From CAZSLZ01 sp964607865 (lineage in GTDB: Bacteria; Vulcanimicrobiota; JAJTBE01; CAZSLZ01): a DNA stretch of 53,536 nucleotides. Numbering within the stretch: the first letter of the stretch is position 1; each line of letters begins with the position of its first letter. Made by a program: the position numbers and the translations under genes. Positions 17,801 through 27,900 of this stretch are shown piece after piece. The stretch covers positions 1 through 53,536 of the forward strand of contig CAZSLZ010000004.1 in the NCBI GenBank assembly GCA_964607865.1. The letters run 5' to 3'. Below the pieces are notes generated by a model. The model was not told where the DNA came from and ran no database searches. It saw only the letters and a program-made list of their open reading frames with translations.

Positions 17801-19048
17801 GTGCCCAGACATAATACAATTACTACTATAGACATTGGTACTTCCAAGGTCAGTTGTTTAATAGGGGAATATAATTCCGATTCTGTTCTTGAAATTGCAG
17901 GAAAAGGACAGGCTCCGTCTCATGGTATAACAAAAGGCGCTATAAACGATGTGGAGGAATGTTCCAAAGCAATTGAAATAGCAGTTATGGAAGCTGAAAA
18001 TGCAGCGGGAATAAGAGTTTCTTCTGTAACTGCCAGTGTTTCCGGAGAATACATTTCATCCGGTTCCAGTAAAGGCAAGGTGGAAATTACCAGTAAAAAC
18101 GGAGAAATTACCCAGAACGATATTTCCAGGGTAATTGAAGCTGCAAGAAACAGCAAACCCCATGAAGGCCATAGAATTCTTCACGTTGTGCCCCGATGTT
18201 TTTCTGTTGACAGCCACGACGCAGTTAAAAACCCACTGGGAATGATTGGCAAAAACCTTGAGATAGATGCTTATTTGATTATGGGCAAGGATTCTTTTCT
18301 TCAAAACATAAACCAGGCAATTTTAAGAACCGGCCTGGAACTTGAAACCAGCAATTATGTATTTTCGTCTTTCGTGTCGGGCCACTCGGTGGTTGATGAA
18401 TCGGAAAAAAACCTGGGTGTCATACTTATTGACATGGGGGCGGGCACAACCAAAATCAATGTTTACAAAAGCGGAGTATTGGTGCATTCCAGGGTCCTCC
18501 CCCTGGGCGGCGACCTTATTACATATGATATAGCTGTTTATTATGGAATTCCATTGTCGGAAGCTGAAAAACTGAAGATACAGGAAGGCTCAGCTTGCGC
18601 AGATTTACTTACTGCCGAGGAGGAAGAAGCAGAAGTTGAAGCAGCCTCATTTTCCGAGAGTCAATCCATAGTGCTTGTTAAAAGAGAGGTATTGGCCCAG
18701 ATTATCGAAGCCAGGCTTATGGATATATTTGAAGTAATCAGAAAAGAAATTTCCTGGTTACACAATCGTGGAATTTATATAGCAGGTTCTATATTGACAG
18801 GTGGGGTCGCAAAAACCCGGCATGTACATTTTCTTGCCCAGCGAATTCTGGAAGTGCCCACCAAGGTGGGACGTCCGGGAAAATATAACGGCCTCAGTGA
18901 CTGGGCAGGCAACCCCGAATTTGCATCTGTGGTAGGGTCTATGCGATATCTGGAAGAAAACAAACTGGGGGTAACCCCTACGAAAAATTCGAATCAATTA
19001 ATCGGATATTTTAAAAAAGCAATCAACTGGTTGCATGAAGTTTTTTAA
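17801..19048 (+). CDS. ftsA: cell division protein FtsA
   Basis: A 415-residue actin-fold ATPase that anchors FtsZ to the membrane. The phosphate-1 loop TTIDIGTSKVSCLIGE, the 1C subdomain and the ILIDMGAGTTKINVYKSG nucleotide loop are in order. The C-terminal helix FKKAINWLHEVF is amphipathic, as expected for the membrane-targeting tail. GTG 17801 has GGGAGGTGG seven bases upstream. ftsZ follows 32 bases later. Confidence 0.95.
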   Translation: MPRHNTITTIDIGTSKVSCLIGEYNSDSVLEIAGKGQAPSHGITKGAINDVEECSKAIEIAVMEAENAAGIRVSSVTASVSGEYISSGSSKGKVEITSKNGEITQNDISRVIEAARNSKPHEGHRILHVVPRCFSVDSHDAVKNPLGMIGKNLEIDAYLIMGKDSFLQNINQAILRTGLELETSNYVFSSFVSGHSVVDESEKNLGVILIDMGAGTTKINVYKSGVLVHSRVLPLGGDLITYDIAVYYGIPLSEAEKLKIQEGSACADLLTAEEEEAEVEAASFSESQSIVLVKREVLAQIIEARLMDIFEVIRKEISWLHNRGIYIAGSILTGGVAKTRHVHFLAQRILEVPTKVGRPGKYNGLSDWAGNPEFASVVGSMRYLEENKLGVTPTKNSNQLIGYFKKAINWLHEVF

Positions 19049-19080
19049 TATAAAGTTTTTAGTTTGGAAGGAGATTAAGA

Positions 19081-20166
19081 ATGTCTGACAGCCTTAACAT
19101 TCAAGATAAAACAGGATTAGAATCCTTTGCGGGAATAAAAGTTGTAGGAGTCGGCGGGGCAGGTTGTAACGCCGTAAGCCGGATGATTCAGGAAGGTTTG
19201 AAGGGCGTGGAATTTGTGGCAATAAATACCGATGCCCAGGCCTTGTTCCTTTGCGATGCGGATCAACGGATTCACATAGGAGGAAATGTAACTAAGGGGT
19301 TGGGCGCTGGAAGCGACCCCGAGATCGGCCGTAAGGCAATAGAAGAAAACCGGGATGAAATCTTACAGGTATTGGATGGCGCCGATATGGTCTTTATTAC
19401 GTGTGGAATGGGTGGAGGCACCGGGACAGGTGCTTCACCACTGTTGGCTGAACTGGCCCAGGAAGTGGGCGCACTGTCTGTGGCAGTTGTAACAAAACCT
19501 TTCACCTTTGAAGGCAGAATGCGCAGCATGATGGCAGAAAAAGGTATCAGCGAGTTAAAAGAACGGGTAGATACCCTTATCACTATTCCCAACGACAGGC
19601 TATTACACGTTGTTGATAAAAAAACCCCTCTTATAGATTCATTTAAAATTGCCGATAATGTCCTGCGACACGGTGTTCAGGGAATCTCTGATATTATAAC
19701 TACTCCCGGCCTCATAAATGTAGATTTCGCCGATATCCAATCCGTAATGAAAAACGCTGGCTCTGCTTTAATGGGGATCGGCAACGGCACGGGTGAACAG
19801 AGAGCCGCTGAGGCAGCCAAAGCCGCCATATCCAGCCCCTTGCTGGAAGCCACCATTGACGGAGCAAAGGGTGTTCTGTTCAATATAACCGGCGGGCTGG
19901 ACATGTCACTTTTAGAAGTGAATGAAGCTGCGGAGATTATCTCTCAGGCTGTAGATCCCGATGCCCGAATTATTTTTGGCGCAGTTATCGATGAAAGATT
20001 AGAAGGCGAAGTCAGAATTACCGTAATTGCCACAGGTTTCACCCAGACACCGGGCGCAACGCAGGAAACCCATTTTGGCGAACACGAGGAATTAGACTTT
20101 AAACCCCTTATTCCATCAGAAGAGATTGACGCAATTCCCGCTTTCATACGGAGGAAAACCAGCTGA
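19081..20166 (+). CDS. ftsZ: cell division protein FtsZ
   Basis: A 361-residue tubulin-like GTPase forming the division ring. The VGGAGCNAV start, the tubulin signature GGGTGTGASP and the NxDFADI synergy-loop region are present. The short C-terminal linker ends in the conserved IPAFIRRK peptide that binds FtsA. AAGGAGA lies before ATG 19081. Its TGA stop overlaps the nrdR ATG by one base. Confidence 0.97.
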   Translation: MSDSLNIQDKTGLESFAGIKVVGVGGAGCNAVSRMIQEGLKGVEFVAINTDAQALFLCDADQRIHIGGNVTKGLGAGSDPEIGRKAIEENRDEILQVLDGADMVFITCGMGGGTGTGASPLLAELAQEVGALSVAVVTKPFTFEGRMRSMMAEKGISELKERVDTLITIPNDRLLHVVDKKTPLIDSFKIADNVLRHGVQGISDIITTPGLINVDFADIQSVMKNAGSALMGIGNGTGEQRAAEAAKAAISSPLLEATIDGAKGVLFNITGGLDMSLLEVNEAAEIISQAVDPDARIIFGAVIDERLEGEVRITVIATGFTQTPGATQETHFGEHEELDFKPLIPSEEIDAIPAFIRRKTS

Positions 20167-20618
20167 TGCGGTGCCCTTTTTGCAAGAACAGGGATACCAA
20201 GGTAATTGATACCCGGATGATTGAAGAGGGCGATGCGGTAAGAAGAAGGCGAAAATGTATTGAGTGTAAATCCAGGTTTACCACTTATGAACGATATAGT
20301 GGAACAACCTTTATGGTGGTAAAAAGAAACCATCGCCGTGAGCCCTTTCATCGCGACAAAATCATCAAGGGTATCAGTATTGCCTGCAGCAAAAGGGATA
20401 TTAACCCTGCTGAAATTGAGCGTATTGTCAACTTAATTGAAGAACGCATTAAAGCCAACCCTCGCTCTGAAATTAAAGCTCAGGTTATTGGCGATATTGT
20501 GATGCAGGAGCTTAAAAAGCTCGATAATACTGCATATCTGCGTTTTGTATCTGTTTACAAGGATTTTGATAACCCTTCCGAATTTATCGCCGAGGCGGAA
20601 TCACTGAATATTACCTGA
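20166..20618 (+). CDS. nrdR: transcriptional repressor NrdR
   Basis: A 150-residue regulator of ribonucleotide reductase genes. A zinc ribbon (C3, C6, C31, C34) is followed by an ATP-cone domain starting at VVKRNHRREPF, the standard layout and length. It overlaps the ftsZ stop (TGATG), which implies coupled translation and ties dNTP control to division gene expression. Confidence 0.96.
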   Translation: MRCPFCKNRDTKVIDTRMIEEGDAVRRRRKCIECKSRFTTYERYSGTTFMVVKRNHRREPFHRDKIIKGISIACSKRDINPAEIERIVNLIEERIKANPRSEIKAQVIGDIVMQELKKLDNTAYLRFVSVYKDFDNPSEFIAEAESLNIT

Positions 20619-20663
20619 TTTTGCCCTGGTTATTAATGAACCCAAAAATCTTCAGGAGGAAAA

Positions 20664-21263
20664 ATGGCAAAAATAAGGTTTCTTTTCTTTATATTAATAT
20701 TTGTTTTGCTATTTTCCCCCATACTGATATGGGCTGACAATACAGCCACCGGAAAAAAGATTGTAGTCTATTGCCATCATTATTACTTGAAGCTTTATGA
20801 CAGAAAAGGCAAGGTTATAAAAAAATACCCTGTGGGCATAGGATCAAACGGGACAGGGAAGACCAGAGAAGGGGACAGAAAGACTCCCCTGGGGAATTAC
20901 AGAATTATATGGAAAGCTTCCCGTTTTGCCAAAACCGACGGAGGGCATTTGATTGAAGACGGCAAGGCATTCTGCGGCCCTGACAATATTTTCACCACTG
21001 ATCCCAATGTAGGTTATTCATCGGAAAAATTATGGACCGACGGTTACGGTGGCAGTGAAGCAGTGGTAATGTGCCTGGATTACCCCAACGAAACAGACCG
21101 GGCAAAGGGTTACACCGGCGGCTGCATAGAAATTCATGCAACAAAACTTGGGGGAATAGGAAAAAGAAGTTCGGCAGGTTGTATAAGAATGAACCCCGGG
21201 GATGCCAGGGATTTGTATAACCAGGTAAAAGTGGGAACCCCGGTAATAATTAAAAACAAATAA
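20664..21263 (+). CDS. secreted L,D-transpeptidase-like (YkuD) protein
   Basis: A 199-residue protein with a signal peptide (residues 1-25) and a YkuD catalytic domain that would cross-link or modify peptidoglycan outside the membrane. H158 (IEIHAT), C173 and R175 (SSAGCIRM) match the family active site; the usual SHGC histidine is Ala171, a variant seen in the YafK-like branch. AGGAGGAAAA ribosome site. Its position after ftsA-ftsZ-nrdR suggests a division or cell-wall role. Confidence 0.88.
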   Translation: MAKIRFLFFILIFVLLFSPILIWADNTATGKKIVVYCHHYYLKLYDRKGKVIKKYPVGIGSNGTGKTREGDRKTPLGNYRIIWKASRFAKTDGGHLIEDGKAFCGPDNIFTTDPNVGYSSEKLWTDGYGGSEAVVMCLDYPNETDRAKGYTGGCIEIHATKLGGIGKRSSAGCIRMNPGDARDLYNQVKVGTPVIIKNK

Positions 21264-21269
21264 CTGGAA

Positions 21270-21731
21270 TTAATTATCCACTGTGGCCATCTTTATCATG
21301 CCAGTGCCCTGGGTGATTGAAATTTCATAAACAGCATCGCCATCAGTTATAAGAATAGTTCCATCTGCGTTAGTTGAGCCGTTGCTTTTGAAATAGAGCT
21401 CGGTGTCTGACAAACCTGTGTAGTCTGCGATTGCACTGCCTTCGAAGGTGACATTTTTAAGGGTGTTCCCTTCAGAATCACTGATGGTATATCCATTAGA
21501 AGCATTAATTGGTGAATTGAAACTGAAATAGATGTCCGCATTTTCAGCCTTTGCCTGGCTTTTGGTAAATTCCAGGTCAGCTTTCATTTCATTGGCTGCC
21601 ATTCTCACCTGGGTACGCCTCCGCCCTTTCATCAGGGCATTTACCCCCATTCCCAACAGAATTGAAAGCAGGGAAACTACAATAAGTATTTCAAGTAGAG
21701 AAAAACCTCTTCTGGTTTTTGTGGTAAACAT
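21270..21731 (-). CDS. GspH/FimT-like minor pseudopilin
   Basis: A 153-residue protein with a prepilin cleavage site and helix (RRGFSLLEILIVVSLLS, Gly-Phe junction and Glu at +5) and a beta-rich C-terminal domain. Processed by prepilin peptidase, such proteins sit at the tip of type IV pili or type II secretion pseudopili. GGAGGAAAT ribosome site. It is last in a five-gene minus-strand operon of pseudopilins. Confidence 0.88.
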   Translation of the reverse strand: MFTTKTRRGFSLLEILIVVSLLSILLGMGVNALMKGRRRTQVRMAANEMKADLEFTKSQAKAENADIYFSFNSPINASNGYTISDSEGNTLKNVTFEGSAIADYTGLSDTELYFKSNGSTNADGTILITDGDAVYEISITQGTGMIKMATVDN

Positions 21732-21758
21732 ATTTCCTCCGTTTAATAAGTCAGGGGA

Positions 21759-22367
21759 TTATTGAATTATAATTATTTCTCCCTGTGAATTCTGGTATTT
21801 CAGAATATTGCCTTCCCGGTCGGTATCAACAGTGGTCATTTCCTTCAAGCTGGTTTTCCATTCTGCAGGTTTTTCTTTTTCCGGCCTTTCCTTTTTTGTC
21901 GGAGAAGGCTCAGATGAATCCCATTCTGCAGAAGCTTCGCCGTTATGATAAAGTACACCGTTCTCATATCCGGGCAGGCGGGGGCCGTCAGAATATTTTA
22001 CAACCTTTGACTGAGATTCAGTTATATATTCACGGTTGGATAAGGGTAATCTTTCTTTCTGACCATCTTTATAATCGTTAGATATGAGTATGAACAACAG
22101 GGCGAAAACACAAACCAGAATTAAAACTCCCGTTGAAAGTATTTTTTTTACTTTTTTAATCTGTTTGTCCTGGGGAGTTTCCTCATAAAATTTGTCCAGA
22201 GACCAATCTTCCCAGTTGCCTGCAGTCTTTTCTTTTACAGTTGCTGTTTTAGCCTCTTCGCCTCTGGAAATTGCCTTGATGTCTTCTTTCCTGGCTTCCT
22301 TTTGCGCTTCAACACTTTTTTCTGCAGAAGCTATCAATTCGTTCAGATCATTATCAGGTTTTGTCAT
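21759..22367 (-). CDS. single-pass membrane protein in the pseudopilin operon, function unknown
   Basis: About 202 residues: a charged cytoplasmic N-terminal part (Lys/Glu-rich, residues 1-75), one transmembrane helix (STGVLILVCVFALLFILIS) and a polar outer part of about 100 residues ending in a strand-like QGEIIIIQ. No known family recognised. ATG 22367 follows AAGGAG at six bases; an ATG six codons earlier overlaps the preceding stop. Being inside the pseudopilin operon, it may be an assembly or anchoring factor. Confidence 0.72.
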   Translation of the reverse strand: MTKPDNDLNELIASAEKSVEAQKEARKEDIKAISRGEEAKTATVKEKTAGNWEDWSLDKFYEETPQDKQIKKVKKILSTGVLILVCVFALLFILISNDYKDGQKERLPLSNREYITESQSKVVKYSDGPRLPGYENGVLYHNGEASAEWDSSEPSPTKKERPEKEKPAEWKTSLKEMTTVDTDREGNILKYQNSQGEIIIIQ

Positions 22368-22377
22368 GTTATGCTCC

Positions 22378-23703
22378 TTATTCATAAAAAGCTCCGCTGT
22401 CTTTCAGGCTCAACAATTCCAGGTTTCCTGTATTCGGGAAATTGGGAGGCGGGGTCAGTAACAGTTTCGGATCATATCGGTAATCCTTGTCATAACCAGT
22501 AACCGTACCGTATCCTGACCGGAAAGTACCTACCGGGCCCCGTTCATATTGTATAAGCCCTCCGTATATGCTCAGCAAGCCTCTGGGGTTTCCCTTATTA
22601 TAATCTTTCACATAAAAGGACCCATTTAATGCCATCATTATTGCATGAAGGGTAAGGTCGTCCACTGTATATTTATCAGTAGTAATAACTATATCGTCAT
22701 CAGCCACCAACCCCATTACATCTACATTTTTATCAACATATTCAAAACTGTCCTCAATAAAAATGTCATCTCCACAGCCCAGAGTTACGCTTCCTCTCAC
22801 CTTTCCCCCCTTGATGAAAATATCGTCACTGGCATGAAGGATAAGGTTCTGGGTAGAAATATATTCTTCCCGCCAGCCTGAATTGTAATACCTGACCTTG
22901 GCTTTTCCGCTGTCCAGAAACCAGATATAAACGTCTCCATTGTATTTTTTGTTGGCATTGGCTTCAATAAGGCTGGTATCATAGGGCAACTCAATTTCGG
23001 GTTCGCCTCCGGCAAAACTGAAATCATCCCCACCCGTAGGTATATCGTTATCGTAATTATTGTAATAACGATAGAATTTCTGGGGATCATACTGATAACC
23101 GCTCTGCTTATATCTACGGTTGGGCCGGTCATACTTGCTGTCGTATCTGTTATAACTGGTTACCTTGTTTGTAAAATATGGTGTCTGGTAAATACTGAAG
23201 TATCCGTTGGTATGCACCCTTCCATCCAGATAATCGCTATCGGTAAACCATATTGTAGTGGACCCTATTTTCTCCGAATCGGTAAAATAACAGAACAGGG
23301 CGAAAGATTCATACTTTGCCCAGGCTTCCAGGGTTCTGACAGAGCCGTTATATTCGCCGGTAGAAACTATTTTCCATATCCTGCTGGTCGCAAGTGGATC
23401 CATATTGCCGGCGGGAGCCCATACATCAACTGTGTATTTGCCGTTTTCTCCCATGTTCAGCTCATAATAATCGTCTTTTCCCGTCATCCAGGTATAGTTG
23501 GTTTCCAATTCAGCCATGGCTCTTGCCACTCCGGTTCGAGCCATATAATAGGCATTATTGGAATCCTGGATATTTCTCACTGCCCTGGATTGGGAAGTAC
23601 CCACTGAAATCAGCCCAAAGCCTATAATTGATAAAAGCAACAGCGATAAAAGAGTAAGTATTATCGCCACGCCTTTTTGATTTTTAATGATTTTTTTCTT
23701 CAT
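22378..23703 (-). CDS. PilX/GspK-like type IV pilus assembly protein
   Basis: A 441-residue protein with a Lys-rich start, a prepilin-like hydrophobic helix (VAIILTLLSLLLLSIIGFGL) and the ARTGVARAMAELE helix typical of PilX/GspK N-termini. The large C-terminal part has an LDGRVHTNGYFSI motif and repeated DDIFIKG/DDIFIE strands, suggesting a beta-helix-like domain of the DUF4900 kind. It lies 12 bases after the PilW-like gene. Likely the largest minor pseudopilin at the tip complex. Confidence 0.82.
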   Translation of the reverse strand: MKKKIIKNQKGVAIILTLLSLLLLSIIGFGLISVGTSQSRAVRNIQDSNNAYYMARTGVARAMAELETNYTWMTGKDDYYELNMGENGKYTVDVWAPAGNMDPLATSRIWKIVSTGEYNGSVRTLEAWAKYESFALFCYFTDSEKIGSTTIWFTDSDYLDGRVHTNGYFSIYQTPYFTNKVTSYNRYDSKYDRPNRRYKQSGYQYDPQKFYRYYNNYDNDIPTGGDDFSFAGGEPEIELPYDTSLIEANANKKYNGDVYIWFLDSGKAKVRYYNSGWREEYISTQNLILHASDDIFIKGGKVRGSVTLGCGDDIFIEDSFEYVDKNVDVMGLVADDDIVITTDKYTVDDLTLHAIMMALNGSFYVKDYNKGNPRGLLSIYGGLIQYERGPVGTFRSGYGTVTGYDKDYRYDPKLLLTPPPNFPNTGNLELLSLKDSGAFYE

Positions 23704-23715
23704 AAAAACACCTGC

Positions 23716-24351
23716 CTAATTCACCATAATACTTACGTGGGTACTGGATGTATAGGAAGTTTCTGTTTCGTCACCCTGGTTTTCCACAACCGTAATAATA
23801 ATTTCTACTGTTCTGGCTGTTATGTAGTTGAATTGAAGTTGTATGGTTCCGTTTACCGGTTCAGCCAAGGGGGTTGTTACCGGAGCTTGCAGGTTTCCAC
23901 CGCTTATTTTCCTGACTTCTCTGTAGAGAACGTTATCCTGAACATAATATTTGACCTGCTGATAAATGTCGGGGTCAAACCGGTTGAAACCTGCAGCTGC
24001 GGGATCATAATCGGAAAAATCGGGTTCGGTGAACAATATGTAATTGGAAGTATGGTTATTAGCGTTGGGTTGAAGAATAGCTGTGGGATCCACCGATGGA
24101 TAGATGGATGGATATCCGGTATTTCCGGCAGCTGGGTTAGGGCAGGCCTGCCGCAATTCACTGACAATGGCAAAAGAAATATTTCTTGCGGTAATCTGGG
24201 CATTGCTGGCAGCTTCCGTCTTCTTCATATACCTTACCCCCAGCAAGAAACTGCTGGTAAGTGTAAGCATCAGCAAAGTAAAGGTTGCAACGGCAACCAG
24301 TAATTCAGCCAGGGTGAAACCGTTTTTTTTATATTTTTTTCTAGTTATCAT
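23716..24351 (-). CDS. PilW/GspJ-like minor pseudopilin
   Basis: A 211-residue protein with prepilin motif KNGFTLAELLVAVATFTLL (Gly-Phe, Glu+5) and a beta-strand-rich globular part ending in VEIIITVVENQGD. Position between the PilV- and PilX-like genes matches the usual pilV-pilW-pilX order. AGAGGTTA ribosome site before ATG 24351. Confidence 0.85.
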   Translation of the reverse strand: MITRKKYKKNGFTLAELLVAVATFTLLMLTLTSSFLLGVRYMKKTEAASNAQITARNISFAIVSELRQACPNPAAGNTGYPSIYPSVDPTAILQPNANNHTSNYILFTEPDFSDYDPAAAGFNRFDPDIYQQVKYYVQDNVLYREVRKISGGNLQAPVTTPLAEPVNGTIQLQFNYITARTVEIIITVVENQGDETETSYTSSTHVSIMVN

Positions 24352-24368
24352 AAAATAACCTCTGTTTT

Positions 24369-24773
24369 TTAAGGAACTACTGCGCTGGATAAAACATAAT
24401 TCTTTGTTCTTCCATCCTCAATCCATTGAACCTGGACCTTGATAATTTGAATATTAGTGTTTCCTCCGGGGTCGGGTTCACCCCAGTAACGAACAAAACC
24501 CTGGGGGTCTCCGCTTTTGTCCCTGGGAATATGTTCAGGAACAGGGGAAACCTCGATAGGAATTGTGGAAATAAAAGAATTGTCAGCCAGGATATTATCC
24601 ATGGTCTGCTGGGCAAGGATTGTTACCTGGGTGTTTACCCAGTTGTCGTTGTTTACATTGTAGGCCTGGGGGAATACTCCAATTATTGCAAGTATGCCCG
24701 AGGCAAGAATACCAAAGGAAACCAGAACTTCGATTATAGAGAGCCCCGTAGCTCGTTTCAGCCTGTTAAGCAT
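24369..24773 (-). CDS. PilV/GspI-like minor pseudopilin
   Basis: A 134-residue protein with prepilin motif ATGLSIIEVLVSFGILASG; the residue after the cleavage glycine is Leu rather than Phe. Followed by the ILAQQTMDNILADN segment characteristic of PilV/GspI. GGAGGTGTC ribosome site. First gene of the operon that ends with the GspH-like gene; I found no clear promoter in the 175 bases upstream. Confidence 0.85.
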   Translation of the reverse strand: MLNRLKRATGLSIIEVLVSFGILASGILAIIGVFPQAYNVNNDNWVNTQVTILAQQTMDNILADNSFISTIPIEVSPVPEHIPRDKSGDPQGFVRYWGEPDPGGNTNIQIIKVQVQWIEDGRTKNYVLSSAVVP

Positions 24774-24948
24774 GCGACACCTCCAGAGCGAATTCTTTAT
24801 TTTAAGGAAGCTTCTTAACGAATATTCAATTTTTTTCTATTCCATTCCAACATATAGTTTACAGTATTATTTCAGTGAATACATCCTCCATTTGCCCTAC
24901 AACTTATATTTTATTTCTTATATATTCATAGTTCTAAAACGTCCATGC

Positions 24949-27900
24949 TCAGAATTCTGTTAACGATGATGGTATATTGTCTAAATCAATAATGCTCTGA
25001 TTTTTATTCTCAAGATTATAAATTATAACCTGAGGAGGCGAGTTCTTAAAAATCCATAATTCATCATAGGCGCGGTTATAATAAATTTTCCCCGGGTTTT
25101 CCAGAATCGTCAGCTCTTCACCAACTTTATCTGTATCCAACTGAAATTCCTGTATTTTGTTCTCCCCGGTTAAAGACAGCCACAAATCGTTATCAAAGGG
25201 AACCATTGCCATGCTGGTGGGGTTTTTCCCTGAAAAAGCTTTGTAAGCATTTTGCGTTTTTAATTTCTTATAATCTATTTTTAATATTTTACCAGTATCT
25301 GTGGTTAGCAGATAAATTTTTTCCTGATTCTGGGAAAACAACATGGGCCCCGGCTTGCCTTCAATTCCCATTCGATTGAACATCTTACCGTTATCGGTTT
25401 CAAAAAATGCAACCTGGCTTCCATTTCCTATCCCCACAATTAAAAACTCTTCAGGCCATTCGACAGGCTTTTTTTCTGCCTTTTCAGCGCCGGTTTCACC
25501 GGTTTTTTTCCTTAATAACATGTAAGTTGGTTCCAGCCCCACGGGAAATATATCTTTTACTTTCAAGGTTTCCATATCAATCAATTTTATGGTGGCATCG
25601 CCGGGATACAGAGCATACAGGATTTTCTTGTCTTCATCCAGTATTAATTGTTGCGGTGCCTTTTCCATACTGAATGTATCGACTTCCTTCAAGTCCCTGG
25701 TATCCAGAATATGGCCGATACCGGAATCATCAATTATAATTAATACTTCCTTCTTTTCGTGTTTCTTCTCCCCCAGTTCCTCTCTGACCAATAAGTTTAA
25801 CTCGGTCTTTATTACTTCTTTAATTTTATATGGCATTTCTGTGCTGTGAATTGCTTCCCTGGTCTTCTGGTTAACCAGAACCAGCTTGGGGCCCGCTGCA
25901 ACATAAGCCAGGTTCATACCCGAGGGTTTCATATAACCCCGGCCCGCCAGGTAAAATAAAAAAAATAAAACAATTATGGCAAAGACAGCTGTCCCTTCCA
26001 GCCAAAGCCAATGAGGCTCCTGGTCTATAAATTTAAGGTATAAATCTTTTACAAAAGAAAAATTTAATTGTTTGAAAGAAAAATTATATTTTTTTGGGGC
26101 AGCCTGTTCATCTTCATCCCGCTGGGTTTTTTCCAGTTTCCGGCGAAAATCCTTTATGTCGCCATAGGTTTTCTGCCCTTCCCTGCAGGTGATTTCCAGC
26201 AGTTTCCTTAGTTTTTCAGAAACATCCTCAGACCATTCAACTTCCCGGCCTTCTTTATAATATTCCTTGGTTAAAAGGAAGAATAACAGCCTGGCAAGGT
26301 ATGTAATATCGGTGTAAAGCCTGGTGGGGTCATCATGCATAAATTCCAGGGTACGGTTGGGATTGAAAAACCGCTGCATGTCATAATTAGTTATTTTCAG
26401 TTCTCCGCCGGTGGAAACCATAACCTGATTGGGATTTAAGGAAGTAAGAGTAAAAGGCTTGGGGCGGTAGTGTAAAAATTCAATTGTATCGCAGAGAGTC
26501 AAACCCCACCTTACAACTTCTTTTTCTGCAAAGTGCCGGGTATTCATTTCTGATAACTTCTCCAATGTAAGGCCGTCCACCCGTTCCATAACATAATATT
26601 CACGGTAATTTTCAGTAAAATACTTATAAATTCTTGCCAGGTTGGGGTTATCAAAACTCTGAATAATCCAGAGATTATCCTGAAACCGGTTTCTCCGGCT
26701 CCGGTATTCTTCCTTACTCATTTTTCCAGGTATAAATTCTTTTAATATCAAGGTTTTGTCGGTAATTTTAATATCTTTTACTACATAAGTATTTCGATCT
26801 GCCCTTTCCTTTACAACCTTTATGATTTTATACTGCTCTGAAAGTACAGTCCCAACAGGCAAAGCCTGGCTTCCAAAATCTTCTTCCAGTTCACCTGACT
26901 CCATAATATCATCCGGTGATAATACATCTTTCTTCTGGGTTATAGGGCCAAGATTTTCCAGTTGAACTATTTCTGTAATTTTTTCTTCTTCAGTTATATC
27001 ACTGGGTGTAAAAACCCTGTGCCTGGACAGATCAACCTGAGGCTTCTCCAGAACACTTTCTTCTTTTTCCTCTGCCTTAACATAAGTCTCTAATTCAGCC
27101 AATTCGGCAGTTTCTTTGTTTCCATCTGCTTCTATTGATGTTTCAATTGCATTCTCCGGTTTGCCGGCCAGAACCGGTCTGATTTCCAATTCTTCAGGCG
27201 GTAGAAGCAACTCCTCGGTCTCATAATCATCTTTTTTAACTACAGGTTCTTTTTTTTCTAACTCGATAGCTGGGGGAATCTCTTGTACTTGTTCCTGTAT
27301 TAATTTTTCTGCCGGCGTTTTAATTTTGCGGTCTCCATAGGTTTTTTCCCACATCTCTTCTGGAGATAAAAACTCTTCTTCAGCATCGGGGGGTTCAAAC
27401 TTTAATCCATGTTCAAGTTGAGCCATCTCTTCAGTGTCAAGCTCTATCTCCTGGGTTTCCGGCGCAATTTTTTCAGGCTTCTTTTTTGACAATTCCAACT
27501 GAATAAATTCATCGGGGGAAAGGAATTCTTCTTCGGTTTTTTCTTCCTTTTCCTCTTCAATCGGAGTTTGAGTTTCAGGAATTACCTCAATATTGCCGGC
27601 CACGGCAGTTAACTCATGAACCTCCAGGGGCGCTGAGGGTTCTGAAACGGAAAGAACGGAAGGCTCTTCTTTTTTTGGGGCGGTTTCCGGGGTTTCTTCA
27701 GCTATAGCTTGATGATCAGCCTCGAATTTTTCCAGGGGCGCAAAATCGTGGCCTTCCTTGGAAACTTTGAAAGAAACCACTTTTCTGGTTTTTTTATCTG
27801 GTTTGGATAATTCTTCAGATAACAGAGAGCCTGGGTCATATTTGGGTTTAGGAGCAGCCTCTTCTTCCTGAAGAGTTGTTTCAGGATCCGGTTCAAGGGT

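Noticed and set aside
17801..20618. Larger dcw division cluster
   Set aside because: Only ftsA, ftsZ and nrdR are present; no mur, ftsW or ftsQ genes adjoin them in this window.
23212..24303. Plus-strand frames of 131 and 208 codons
   Set aside because: Antisense to the PilX- and PilW-like genes, with no ribosome sites or known motifs.
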